DNA of 36,715 bases from an uncultured Acidobacteriota bacterium (GTDB lineage: Bacteria; Acidobacteriota; Blastocatellia; Pyrinomonadales; Pyrinomonadaceae). A program made the position numbers and the translations under genes. Below are positions 25,473-32,836 of this stretch, one piece after another. The notes beneath the pieces were generated by a model. That model worked only from the letters and a program-made list of their open reading frames with translations. It did no database searches and was not told the origin of the DNA. Numbering within the stretch: position 1 is the first letter of the stretch; each line of letters starts with the position of its first letter. The stretch lies in assembly GCA_902826795.1 (NCBI GenBank), contig CADEGD010000033.1:6865-43579 (forward strand). The letters are read 5' to 3'.

Positions 25473-26180
25473 ATGAACGAATACGCAACATCTTTCGGAA
25501 ATTCGGCGGCTGATGCTCTACCCGCTCAGCGGGCGCAGTTCATCCGCAAAACCTATCTCCTGCTCGCGGCGGCCATTTTGGCTTTCGTTGTGGTGGAAAC
25601 TTTCTTGTTCGTGTCCGGCGCGGCCTACGCGATCCTCGGCGTTTTGACGCTCGGCGGTTCGATGGGATGGCTCGTCGTTCTAGCTGCATTTATGGGGATC
25701 TCGTATCTTGCTAACCGATGGGCGATGTCTGAAACGTCCTCGGCAATGCAGTACGTCGGCCTCGGCATCTTTGTTATCGCCGAAGCGGTGATCTTCGTGC
25801 CGATGATCTTTATCGCAGCGACTTACTCCGACGTATCGGTGATCCCGAAAGCGGGGATCGTGACCCTGGGATTGTTTCTCGGAATAACCGCGACCGTCTT
25901 TCTGACGCGAACCGACTTTAGCTTCCTGGGCCCGATCGTGGCGATCGGCGGATTTGCGGCGTTAGGATTCATCGTCGCAAGCGCGATCTTCGGATTCTCG
26001 CTCGGCAGCATTTTCGCTTTCGTGATGGTGGCCTTTGCCGGCACGGCGATCTTGTATAACACGTCGCAGGTGCTGCATAACTACAACACGAATCAGCACG
26101 TCGCCGCGTCGTTGACCCTGTTTGCCGGAATTGCATTGCTGTTCTGGTATATCCTCTCGATCTTTAGTTCGCGAGATTAA
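25473..26180 (+). CDS. Bax inhibitor-1 / YccA-family membrane protein
   Basis: A 235-residue protein with seven predicted membrane helices, starting after a charged N-terminus (AQRAQFIRKTYLLLAAAILAF). The family hallmark helices and the C-terminal FGxALLFWYILxIF are present, and the order of hydrophobic segments matches TMBIM/BI-1 proteins (YccA/YbhL in E. coli). These are integral inner-membrane proteins; the bacterial member YccA modulates FtsH protease and others transport Ca2+. The specific role here is unknown. No strong ribosome binding site is seen ahead of ATG 25473. A terminator candidate follows at 26209. Confidence 0.9.
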   Translation: MNEYATSFGNSAADALPAQRAQFIRKTYLLLAAAILAFVVVETFLFVSGAAYAILGVLTLGGSMGWLVVLAAFMGISYLANRWAMSETSSAMQYVGLGIFVIAEAVIFVPMIFIAATYSDVSVIPKAGIVTLGLFLGITATVFLTRTDFSFLGPIVAIGGFAALGFIVASAIFGFSLGSIFAFVMVAFAGTAILYNTSQVLHNYNTNQHVAASLTLFAGIALLFWYILSIFSSRD

Positions 26181-26208
26181 GTCCGCGGTATTCAAGATGT
26201 CAGTAAGT

Positions 26209-26234
26209 GGCTGCTTGAAAAGGCAGCCTCTTTC
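26209..26234 (+). terminator. Rho-independent terminator of the BI-1 gene
   Basis: GGCTGC (26209-26214), 8-nt loop, GCAGCC (26223-26228), then TCTTTC. The T-run is interrupted, so the strength is moderate. Confidence 0.6.
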
Positions 26235-26385
26235 ATTCAGCTTTTCCTCAGAAAATCTTCATAAATCTCTAAATACGCTCATGGCAGCTTCCATTAATCT
26301 TCCTTCGTTACTCAAAACGCTTCCAACAAACAATCTGATGAAGAGTCCGCGAGACGAGATGCGCGGCGAAGGAGGACTACAAAAA

Positions 26386-26862
26386 ATGGGAAAGAGTTAT
26401 AAACACATCAAGCCGATCGCTCAGGATGATAAGCACGGCTGCTGGTCGGCAAGCATGGCATGGTGGACGAAGGCAACGCCAACGGTGCCGAATTATACGG
26501 ACGACGAGATCGTGGTCGAATACTCACACTTGCGAGGTCCGGACGGCGGGCTGAGATTTCCAGAAGGATTCAAGCAGATGCTCTCGGACGTAAAGTGGGG
26601 CTTGACGGTGGAAACGACCGAGTCATCGTTCGGCGCGTTTGATCTAATATCGACCGGCTTGAAAAAAGCTCCGGTTATGATGGGATTCTGGGATCTGCGG
26701 GTCGGGGGATATCACGCCGTCGTCGTCCACGACTATCATTCAAGCATGAAGGAGGGCAATCGGCTGACGTTCATGGATCCGAACGGCGGCGTTCACATGA
26801 CCTGGAAGGATGTGCTTACTTTGGCAAGAGGGCACGCCATTATACTTGGCTATAAGAAGTAA
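26386..26862 (+). CDS. Papain-like (C39/C70-type) cysteine peptidase
   Basis: A 158-residue protein with a compact papain-like active site: Q13 and C19 in AQDDKHGCWSAS, H110 in GYHAVVVHD and D131 in FMDPNGG. This order (Gln, Cys-Trp, His, Asp/Asn) is the same as in the AvrRpt2/C39-like peptidases. No signal peptide or leader-peptide-binding domain is seen, so it may act in the cytoplasm or be exported by another route. The start is ATG 26386 with GGAGG 10 nt before it. The frame stays open upstream to 26122 within the previous gene, including a possible ATG at 26281 (35 extra residues), but no ribosome binding site is there. Target unknown. Confidence 0.75.
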   Translation: MGKSYKHIKPIAQDDKHGCWSASMAWWTKATPTVPNYTDDEIVVEYSHLRGPDGGLRFPEGFKQMLSDVKWGLTVETTESSFGAFDLISTGLKKAPVMMGFWDLRVGGYHAVVVHDYHSSMKEGNRLTFMDPNGGVHMTWKDVLTLARGHAIILGYKK

Positions 26863-26914
26863 GCATCTGGAAAATAGCCGCCCGCCGTGATATACACATT
26901 TCGGGAGGAAGACT

Positions 26915-27475
26915 ATGTATAAAGTTATTGCAGTAGCCTTAGTGACGTTGATGTTTGTGGCGGCCGCATTTGCTCAATCTACGCCGGCTCCGCCGACCAC
27001 GCATTTAAAGGCCGGGATGCCGGCACCCGATTTCACTCTCACCGACACCGCCGGAAAGCCGGTCAAGCTGAGCGATTTCAAAGGCAAGAAGAATGTCGTG
27101 CTGGCATTTTACGTGCTTGCTTTTACAGGTGGCTGAACGAAGGAAATGCAGGCCTATCAGGCTGATATGGCCAAATTCGACGCTACCGAAACACAGATAC
27201 TTGGAATTTCGATGGACAGCTTTGCTTCGAATAAGGAATTCGGGACAAAGATCGGCGTGACCTTTCCGCTACTGAGCGATTGGAAACGCGAGACGACCAA
27301 GGCTTACGGGCTTTATAACGAAACGAACGGCTACGGCCGACGCGGGACGTTCGTGATCGACAAAGAAGGGATCATCCAACACGTCGAGGTCGGGAACACC
27401 GCAGTCGACCCGACCGGAGCCTATCAAGTCTGCGATCTTATTAAGAGCAAGCAGGCGGCGAAACCAAAACCATGA
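26915..27475 (+). CDS. Exported peroxiredoxin with selenocysteine at the active site
   Basis: An AhpC/TSA-type peroxiredoxin of 186 residues, read through an in-frame TGA at 27134-27136 (codon 74). A signal peptide (1-20, [13 protein letters not shown]) leads into [40 protein letters not shown], with the TGA at exactly the place of the peroxidatic cysteine, followed by TKEM. The frame goes on without interruption to 27475 and includes [18 protein letters not shown] and [12 protein letters not shown], the conserved later part of the fold. A hairpin at 27151-27172 fits a bacterial SECIS element. A Cys (VCDLIKSK, about residue 176) may resolve. The enzyme should reduce peroxides in the periplasm. 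GGAGG lies 6 nt before ATG 26915. It overlaps the following gene by 4 nt. Confidence 0.9.
27151..27172 (+). promoter_or_regulatory. Predicted SECIS element
   Basis: GGCC (27151-27154) pairs with GGCC (27169-27172), and TATCA (27155-27159) with TGATA (27163-27167), leaving one bulged T and a GGC loop. The loop is about 24 nt after the TGA, within the range of bacterial SECIS loops, and has the G-rich apex (A-GGC-T) seen also in E. coli fdhF (A-GGUC-U). It would bind SelB for selenocysteine insertion. Confidence 0.75.
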
Positions 27476-27732
27476 CGAATTACGCTCCATGTCCTAAGTG
27501 TCGCTCAACCGGAGCCGAACGAATGTCTTTCACCTGGTGGGGCGGATTGCTCGGCCCTCGCGTCCTTACTCACGTAAAATGTCCGGGCTGCGGACATGCC
27601 TACAACGGTAAGACCGGCCGCGACAATACGACCGGAATCGTTATCTATACCGTAGTGGTCGGACTGGTGGCGTTTGCGATCGTCTTTGTAGTTGTTGGCG
27701 CGGTGGTGGCGATGATGTTGGCACAGCGATGA
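27472..27732 (+). CDS. Zinc-ribbon membrane protein
   Basis: An 86-residue protein starting with ATG that overlaps the peroxiredoxin stop (ATGA), so the two are translationally coupled. The N-terminal CPKC and later CPGC (residues 7-10 and 37-40) form a zinc ribbon, separated by an aromatic stretch (SFTWWGGLLGPRVL). A C-terminal hydrophobic helix (about 54-83) anchors it in the membrane. Coupling to a redox selenoprotein hints at a shared role, but the function is unknown. It ends 5 nt before the convergent xseB gene; no terminator can be fitted between them. Confidence 0.75.
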   Translation: MTNYAPCPKCRSTGAERMSFTWWGGLLGPRVLTHVKCPGCGHAYNGKTGRDNTTGIVIYTVVVGLVAFAIVFVVVGAVVAMMLAQR

Positions 27733-27737
27733 AAGGT

Positions 27738-27962
27738 TCAGACGGCTTCGTCGATCGATTGCAGGCCGAGCGATCCGTCGGACTCTTTCATCAGAACTTC
27801 AATACGGCGTTCAGCGGCAGTGAGGCGTTCGCGACATTCGCGTGATAGGCGGACGCCGTCCTCGAAAAGCTTCAAGCTTTCTTCGAGTTCGAGGTCGCCC
27901 TCTTCAAGCTGGGTCACGATCTGCTCGAGTTCTTTGAGTGATTCCTCAAATGATTTCGACAT
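27738..27962 (-). CDS. xseB: Exodeoxyribonuclease VII small subunit
   Basis: A 74-residue protein with the full XseB pattern SFEESLKELEQIVTQLEEGDLELEESLKLFEDG, which forms a helical coiled coil that wraps the XseA subunit. With XseA it makes exonuclease VII, which degrades single-stranded DNA from both ends in the cytoplasm and helps in mismatch repair and replication-fork processing. It is separated from xseA by a membrane-protein gene, an arrangement different from the usual adjacent xseA-xseB. The start lies 2 nt after the end of that gene. Confidence 0.92.
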   Translation of the reverse strand: MSKSFEESLKELEQIVTQLEEGDLELEESLKLFEDGVRLSRECRERLTAAERRIEVLMKESDGSLGLQSIDEAV

Positions 27963-27964
27963 AG

Positions 27965-28714
27965 TTATTTGAAAATCTTTTCCGCCTCGTTCAGCAGGTC
28001 GTTGATATTTTTGACGCCAAGGCGAGTACGTCCGGATTCTGGGCCGTTCGTCGCGATCGCGATTATCTCCTGGCCGACGCGCTGTGCGATCGTCGTCGCA
28101 AGCTTATCATCTTTTACCGCGACGATCTTCCACTCGCGGCCGTCGCGTTTCATCTTCACTTCGAAGTTATGTTCGGGCAAAAGGCTTTTGACCGTGGCCG
28201 TGTCGCCGTCAATCTTGATGTCGAGATATTGTTCGGCCCCAAGCACCATCGCTTCGAACGGCACATATCCGAACTCGGCAGTTTTCTGACGGATGGCGAC
28301 GGGCAGTTCGTCCCGGGCTCGATCCTTGACGGCCGGCATTACGGGAGCGGCGACCCTCGCGACCTGTTGGATGATCGTCGGCGGCATGCCGCGTCCATAG
28401 AGTTCGACTGCTTTCTGGGTGATCTGCGGAAGAAAGTCGTCAACAACGGCGTCGATATCGACCAAGCGATTTACTGTCGCCTGATCATTACGCTTGGCGG
28501 CGTCGACGATCAGGGCGAGCGAATACTGCGGCGTAGATTTAAGCGACTGCCAGTAGAAATAGAAGCCGAGGCCGCCGATCAGAGAGATCGCGAGAGCCGA
28601 GCCGAGCAGTATCAACGCTGCCTTCTTCAGTTTGCTCCGACGTGGAGCGGTCGAGTAGCCGCCGAGGCCGACAGGCAAATCCTTAGAAACTATTTGTGGC
28701 AATCCGTCGTGCAT
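27965..28714 (-). CDS. DUF2939-like membrane protein between xseA and xseB
   Basis: A 249-residue protein with a cytoplasmic basic stretch (RRSKLKK), one transmembrane helix (about 31-54) and a large outer domain. The segment YSLALIVDAAKRNDQATVNRLVDIDAVVDDF matches the opening of DUF2939 proteins, which are of unknown function. A C-terminal region YLDIKIDGDTATVKSLLPEHNFEVKMKRDGREWKIVAVKDDKL looks like an NTF2-like strand pattern. Its start codon overlaps the xseA stop (TAATG), so it is translationally coupled to xseA. Its presence between the two subunits of exonuclease VII is unexpected. Confidence 0.8.
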   Translation of the reverse strand: MHDGLPQIVSKDLPVGLGGYSTAPRRSKLKKAALILLGSALAISLIGGLGFYFYWQSLKSTPQYSLALIVDAAKRNDQATVNRLVDIDAVVDDFLPQITQKAVELYGRGMPPTIIQQVARVAAPVMPAVKDRARDELPVAIRQKTAEFGYVPFEAMVLGAEQYLDIKIDGDTATVKSLLPEHNFEVKMKRDGREWKIVAVKDDKLATTIAQRVGQEIIAIATNGPESGRTRLGVKNINDLLNEAEKIFK

Positions 28715-30105
28715 TAATCTTCTACGAGTTCCTTAACCTCTGCGGAAATTCTCCCCCTAGCGACGCGAATTCTTATACGTTCGCCGACATCGGTTTGATG
28801 CACATTTCTTATTATATCGCCGCTAGAATTCTGCGTGATCGAGTATCCACGGGTAAGTACGGCAAGAGGCGAGAGGGCGTCGAGCTGAGCGACGGCGGTT
28901 GCCAGGGAGCGTTTGCGAATATCGGTAAGATCGGCAGCGTTCGATCTGATCCGTTGCTCAACGAGCGCGAGCCGTCGATCGTTGCGTGCAATACGGCTTG
29001 CGAGATTCAGCGGCGTGAGCGCCGCCGACATCTTTTCGAACTTTGCCGCGGATATTCTAAACCGCTTTTCGATCGAATCTACTGCGGTGTCGATCAGGTT
29101 GTCGACGCGGTCTCCGAGCAATTTAATATCGGCCGGGAACATCTGAAACGGCGGCGACAGTGCGATCTCTTGAAGCTCGTTTCGTGCCCATAGCAATCTA
29201 TAATTTATCGAGTTGAAGAGGTCGGCCGTTGAACGCCGGAGATGTTCGACGATCTCGGCTTCGGCTCGGGCAACTATCTCGGCGGCGGCTGACGGCGTAG
29301 GAGCTCGAAGATCGGCGGCCATATCCGCAATAGTGAAATCGATCTCATGGCCGACGGCGGAGATGACGGGAATGTTCGACCCGCGAATTGCCCTCGCGAC
29401 ACGCTCTTCATTAAACGCCCAGAGATCTTCCGCCGAACCTCCACCGCGACCAACAATGAGCACATCGATCTTTTTCTCGGCCTCGGCCGATTGGGAGAAT
29501 CTATTTGCGTTCGCTATTGCCCGGGCGATCTGCTCGCCCGCGGTTTCGCCCTGAACTTGAGCCGGAATGATAACAACATGGACGGAACGCGCACGGCGTT
29601 CGAGAATATTAAGAATGTCGTGGATGGCAGCTCCGGTCGGAGAGGTGACGACGCCGACACGGCGCGGATATCGAGGGATCGGGCGTTTGAGGGATTCGTC
29701 GAACAATCCTTCATTAGCAAGCTTTGCCTTGATCTGTTCGAACGCGACGGTCAACGCACCTTCGCCGACCGGCTGCAGAGATTCGACGGCCAGCTGATAT
29801 TCGCTGCGGCGTTCCCAGCTCGTAATTTTACCGCGAACGCGTACTTGCAATCCGTCAAACGGATTGAAACGGATCCGCCAGTTCGTGCCCTTAAAACAGA
29901 CCGCCTTGATAAAAGACTCGCCGTCGGTAAGCGAAAAATACCAATGACCGGACGAGGCAATACTAAAGTTAGATATCTCGCCCTCGACCCAGACGTTGTT
30001 AAACTGCCGTTCAAGGGCCGATTTGATATCGGTGTTGAGCTCCGTCACCGACAGCGGTTTCGGCTCAAAATCGTCGAAAAGAGATTGGATCAGTGCGTGT
30101 TCCAT
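28714..30105 (-). CDS. xseA: Exodeoxyribonuclease VII large subunit
   Basis: A 463-residue XseA: an N-terminal OB-fold (VWVEGEISNFSIASSGHWYFSLTDGESFIKAV) for DNA binding, then the catalytic domain (IPRYPRRVGVVTSPTGAAIHDILNILERR; VLIVGRGGGSAEDLWAFNEE; VISAVGHEIDFTIADMAADLRAPTPSAAAE) and a C-terminal helical and barrel segment. The GRGGGSxEDLWxFN and DxxADLRAxTPSAAAE motifs are diagnostic. It starts at ATG 30105, directly adjacent to the EamA stop, so the minus-strand genes from 31044 to 27738 form one probable operon: EamA, xseA, DUF2939, xseB. Confidence 0.97.
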   Translation of the reverse strand: MEHALIQSLFDDFEPKPLSVTELNTDIKSALERQFNNVWVEGEISNFSIASSGHWYFSLTDGESFIKAVCFKGTNWRIRFNPFDGLQVRVRGKITSWERRSEYQLAVESLQPVGEGALTVAFEQIKAKLANEGLFDESLKRPIPRYPRRVGVVTSPTGAAIHDILNILERRARSVHVVIIPAQVQGETAGEQIARAIANANRFSQSAEAEKKIDVLIVGRGGGSAEDLWAFNEERVARAIRGSNIPVISAVGHEIDFTIADMAADLRAPTPSAAAEIVARAEAEIVEHLRRSTADLFNSINYRLLWARNELQEIALSPPFQMFPADIKLLGDRVDNLIDTAVDSIEKRFRISAAKFEKMSAALTPLNLASRIARNDRRLALVEQRIRSNAADLTDIRKRSLATAVAQLDALSPLAVLTRGYSITQNSSGDIIRNVHQTDVGERIRIRVARGRISAEVKELVED

Positions 30106-31044
30106 CTAGACGGCTTCAGCCTCCGGCCGCTTTCCCGCGTACTGGCGGATCGAGTGTACGGCGATCGCGGTGATTATTATCGCGCCGCCGAGCAGCGCCC
30201 ATTGCGTCGGGCGTTCGCCGACGAAAATAAAAACCCAAACCGGATTCAGCAGTGGTTCGATAAACCCGATCAAGCTGGCGTCGAGCGGCCGAGTTCCGCC
30301 GCGAACGCCTTTAATAAACAAAATGTATGAGATGCCGATCTGAAAGATTCCGAGAGCGGCAACCGCGAACCAATCCATTGCGGTCATCGTCGGGACGGCG
30401 GAAACACCGCTCGGGAAGTTCACGATCGCGAGCAGAAAGTTTCCGTAGATCACCGCGATTGCAGGATTGATCCGCTTACTATCAGAGATCGCAACCAATC
30501 TTGGAGGTCCAACCGCCTTCGGATGCTTGAGGAACAATATGTAAAGGCCAAGTAGAACTCCCGATCCTAGAGCAGCGATGTTTCCCTGATAATCTTCGAG
30601 CCGCAGCTGCCCGACGAAGAAAAGGCTCATCCCGGCGAGCACGATCACGACCGTTACGAGATCGCGAATGTGGAACTTTTCGCCAATGACGAACGGCGCG
30701 AGAACGAGGATGTATATAGGAGCTGTGTATTGCAGGAAGATCGCGTTCGCGGCGGTCGTTTTCTTGGTCGCCCAGACGAACAGGAACAACAGAAGCGCGT
30801 AAATGATCGCATTAAATATGCCAAAGGCGTCGATCTTCAATCCGTCCTTTCGCGTCAAGAGCATTACGGTGACGGCCGCGAAAAGGGAACGAAAGAAAGT
30901 CACTTGATACGCGTCAAGCGAGGTCAACTTTATTAGAACTCCGCCCGTGCTCCACAGAAAAACTGCGATCAGTACGAGCACTACCGGCGGAAAATTGAAT
31001 CTCTCTAGAGTCACAACTTGACGGTAATGATAGATTATTGGCAA
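30106..31044 (-). CDS. EamA/DMT-family transporter
   Basis: A 312-residue protein with ten predicted membrane helices in two EamA repeats (FPPVVLVLIAVFLWSTGGVLIKLT; AIYALLLFLFVWATKKTTAANAIFLQYTAPIYILVLA; LDASLIGFIEPLLNPVWVFIFVGE). The drug/metabolite transporter superfamily exports metabolites across the inner membrane; the substrate is not predictable from sequence. The stop is adjacent to the xseA start codon. The start at 31044 gives an N-terminal extension before the first helix (MPIIYHYRQVVTLERFNF); a GTG further in is an alternative. Confidence 0.88.
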   Translation of the reverse strand: MPIIYHYRQVVTLERFNFPPVVLVLIAVFLWSTGGVLIKLTSLDAYQVTFFRSLFAAVTVMLLTRKDGLKIDAFGIFNAIIYALLLFLFVWATKKTTAANAIFLQYTAPIYILVLAPFVIGEKFHIRDLVTVVIVLAGMSLFFVGQLRLEDYQGNIAALGSGVLLGLYILFLKHPKAVGPPRLVAISDSKRINPAIAVIYGNFLLAIVNFPSGVSAVPTMTAMDWFAVAALGIFQIGISYILFIKGVRGGTRPLDASLIGFIEPLLNPVWVFIFVGERPTQWALLGGAIIITAIAVHSIRQYAGKRPEAEAV

Positions 31045-31212
31045 CGAAGATTAAATCGCAGGCTTCAAAATTCAAGTTCTCTACAACATTGGCGGTCGGC
31101 GCCTCACAGTTCGCTTGACCGGCCTTGTTCCCAAAGGTAATTGCTGCTCGCATTTTGAGCTGAAATATCGCCACGCATTTCGCCGGCGTTTTAGATAAGG
31201 AAATAAAACTTT

Positions 31213-31902
31213 ATGCGAAAGATCCTCACTGCTTTTTTCGCGCTCGTCGTTAGCGCATCGGTCGCATCCGCGCAGGCCGAAGTAAATGTTCCCGCGGCAA
31301 CGATAACTCAAGTGGCTCCCGCAACAGCCGCAGAAGATTTCTCCGCACCGATGACTCCCAAGACTTTTCCGAATATCGCGATTGAAAATTTCGGCCAAAT
31401 GGATGAGCGTTTTTATCGCGGGTCGCAGCCGACGGCTGACGGCTACAAGGCTCTGAAAGATTTCGGCATTAACACTGTTATCGACCTCCGCAAAGACAAC
31501 GAAGATTATTCGAAGGCAACCGTCGAATCGCTCGGGATGAAGTACGTCCACATCCCGATGACCGGCTGGACGACTCGTGACGAAAGCGTTATCGAATTCT
31601 TGAAGGTCGTCAACGATCAGACGAATGGCAAGGTCTATGTACACTGCGCCGCGGGCAAACACCGCACGGGCCTTGTCGGGGCCGTCTATCGCCTAGAAAA
31701 CTATGGCTGGGACTATGACAACTCGTATAAAGAGATGAAGAATTTCGGATACTTCTCGGGTCTTTTCCACCGCAAGATAAAGGCTTACGTAAAGGACTAC
31801 TACGAAAAGTTTGGAGCCGAGAAACAAGCCGCGTTCAAGGCCGCCCAAGCGCTCAAGGGCGCAGGCGGTGGTGCGACGGCGTCGCCCCGGCCAGCCCCTT
31901 AA
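31213..31902 (+). CDS. Secreted tyrosine/dual-specificity phosphatase
   Basis: A 229-residue protein with a signal peptide (1-20, LVVSASVASAQ). The phosphatase domain shows FYRGSQPTADGYKALKDFGINTVIDLR, typical of the DSP family, and the CX5R motif HCAAGKHRTG (144-153) with catalytic C145 and R151. It should hydrolyse phosphate monoesters on proteins or small molecules such as inositol phosphates in the periplasm. An AAGG sequence about 12 nt before ATG 31213 may be the ribosome binding site. The C-terminus is low complexity (GAGGGATASPRP). It lies next to a secreted kinase-like protein and polyphosphate kinase, giving a local phosphate theme, but they are on the opposite strand. Confidence 0.88.
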   Translation: MRKILTAFFALVVSASVASAQAEVNVPAATITQVAPATAAEDFSAPMTPKTFPNIAIENFGQMDERFYRGSQPTADGYKALKDFGINTVIDLRKDNEDYSKATVESLGMKYVHIPMTGWTTRDESVIEFLKVVNDQTNGKVYVHCAAGKHRTGLVGAVYRLENYGWDYDNSYKEMKNFGYFSGLFHRKIKAYVKDYYEKFGAEKQAAFKAAQALKGAGGGATASPRPAP

Positions 31903-31951
31903 ACTAGGAAGTTGACCAACCGATGATTACGAGGTGGCTCCTTAAGGCCTT

Positions 31952-32830
31952 TTATTGATAGACGTCGGTCGCGCTTTTGGTTTTTGTCCATTGAATTCCT
32001 TCGATGTTCCGGTCCATTGCCATTATTTTGTCGCTTAGGTGATCAGTGCTCAGATTCAGGCGAAGATTTAAATAGTATTGAATGCAGCCGATAGGATTTT
32101 CGGTGTCGGGAGGATCAAGCTGCCTGACTTCTCCGTCGAGCTTATACTTTTTGAAGGTCTTACGCAGAAGGTCCTGCGTGAGGTCCGTATTGCGTGTTCG
32201 CACGGTGAGTTCCATTGACCTGAAAGCCTGCTCCTGTTCGTTGTATTCGAGAATGTAAAGAAGCCCGAGCGAGAAGACGCAAAGTGCGATGCCAAGATCC
32301 CCGCGTCCGACTCCGGCAGCAAGGCCGAGAGCGAGGCTTATCAAAAGTACCGTAACTTCCTTAGGGTCGCGGATGTTCGTGCGGAACCTGACGATCGAGA
32401 CGGCAGCGAAGATGGCGAATGCACGGGCGGCGTTATCGCCGACGATCATCATCAGCGCGGCCGCGACAGCCGAGAGGAGTATCTGAGTCTGCGCAACGTA
32501 AAGATTTCGCTGGAATAAAGGAAAGTTCTTCCGTGGGCGAAAGGCCAGTACCGCGGAAAGTATTACGGCGAGCAGCAGGTGAAGCACGATGCTCGATGTC
32601 GTCTCGAAAAACGATCCGGTCGGAACCGCCGGGCCTGATCCGTCTACGGCCAACGCGGCAAGGAACGGATTCGCGTCTGCCTCGTCATTGGCCGACTGGG
32701 TCGTCGGCGAAGGCGAAGCATTTACGGTCGCGTCTGCCGCTGGGGTACCCGGACGGGACAGGAAAAGTCCGAGAGCTCCCGCAGCCGCGAGGGCAACTAT
32801 AAGCAAGACCAAAAGGTTAGCGCGTTTCAT
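31952..32830 (-). CDS. DUF4956-family membrane protein
   Basis: A 292-residue protein with a signal anchor (LLVLLIVALAAAGALGLFL), an outer Thr/Ser-rich stretch, and about four membrane helices (SSIVLHLLLAVILSAVLAF; YVAQTQILLSAVAAALMMIVG; EVTVLLISLALGLAAGVGRG; LGIALCVFSLGLLYILEY). The FAIFAAVSIVRFRTNIRDPKE segment is the conserved DUF4956 signature. The C-terminus is soluble and cytoplasmic. DUF4956 proteins are often encoded beside VTC-type polyphosphate polymerases and CotH kinases; here it follows PPK1 and a kinase-like protein. It begins 6 nt after the kinase-like gene ends, so they are co-transcribed. Confidence 0.85.
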   Translation of the reverse strand: MKRANLLVLLIVALAAAGALGLFLSRPGTPAADATVNASPSPTTQSANDEADANPFLAALAVDGSGPAVPTGSFFETTSSIVLHLLLAVILSAVLAFRPRKNFPLFQRNLYVAQTQILLSAVAAALMMIVGDNAARAFAIFAAVSIVRFRTNIRDPKEVTVLLISLALGLAAGVGRGDLGIALCVFSLGLLYILEYNEQEQAFRSMELTVRTRNTDLTQDLLRKTFKKYKLDGEVRQLDPPDTENPIGCIQYYLNLRLNLSTDHLSDKIMAMDRNIEGIQWTKTKSATDVYQ

Positions 32831-32836
32831 TGCCGT

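Noticed and set aside
26915..27136. Peroxiredoxin read as a truncated gene or nonsense pseudogene
   Set aside because: The stop is exactly at the catalytic Cys codon, the frame continues conserved after it, and a SECIS-like hairpin follows.
29347..30330. A 327-codon open frame on the + strand opposite xseA and the EamA gene
   Set aside because: It lies antisense to two clearly recognised genes, its translation is Arg/Asp-rich without domains, and no start signals are seen; it is a shadow of their codon bias.
31081..31662. A 193-codon minus-strand frame opposite the secreted phosphatase
   Set aside because: The + strand gene has a signal peptide and CX5R motif; the antisense frame has none.
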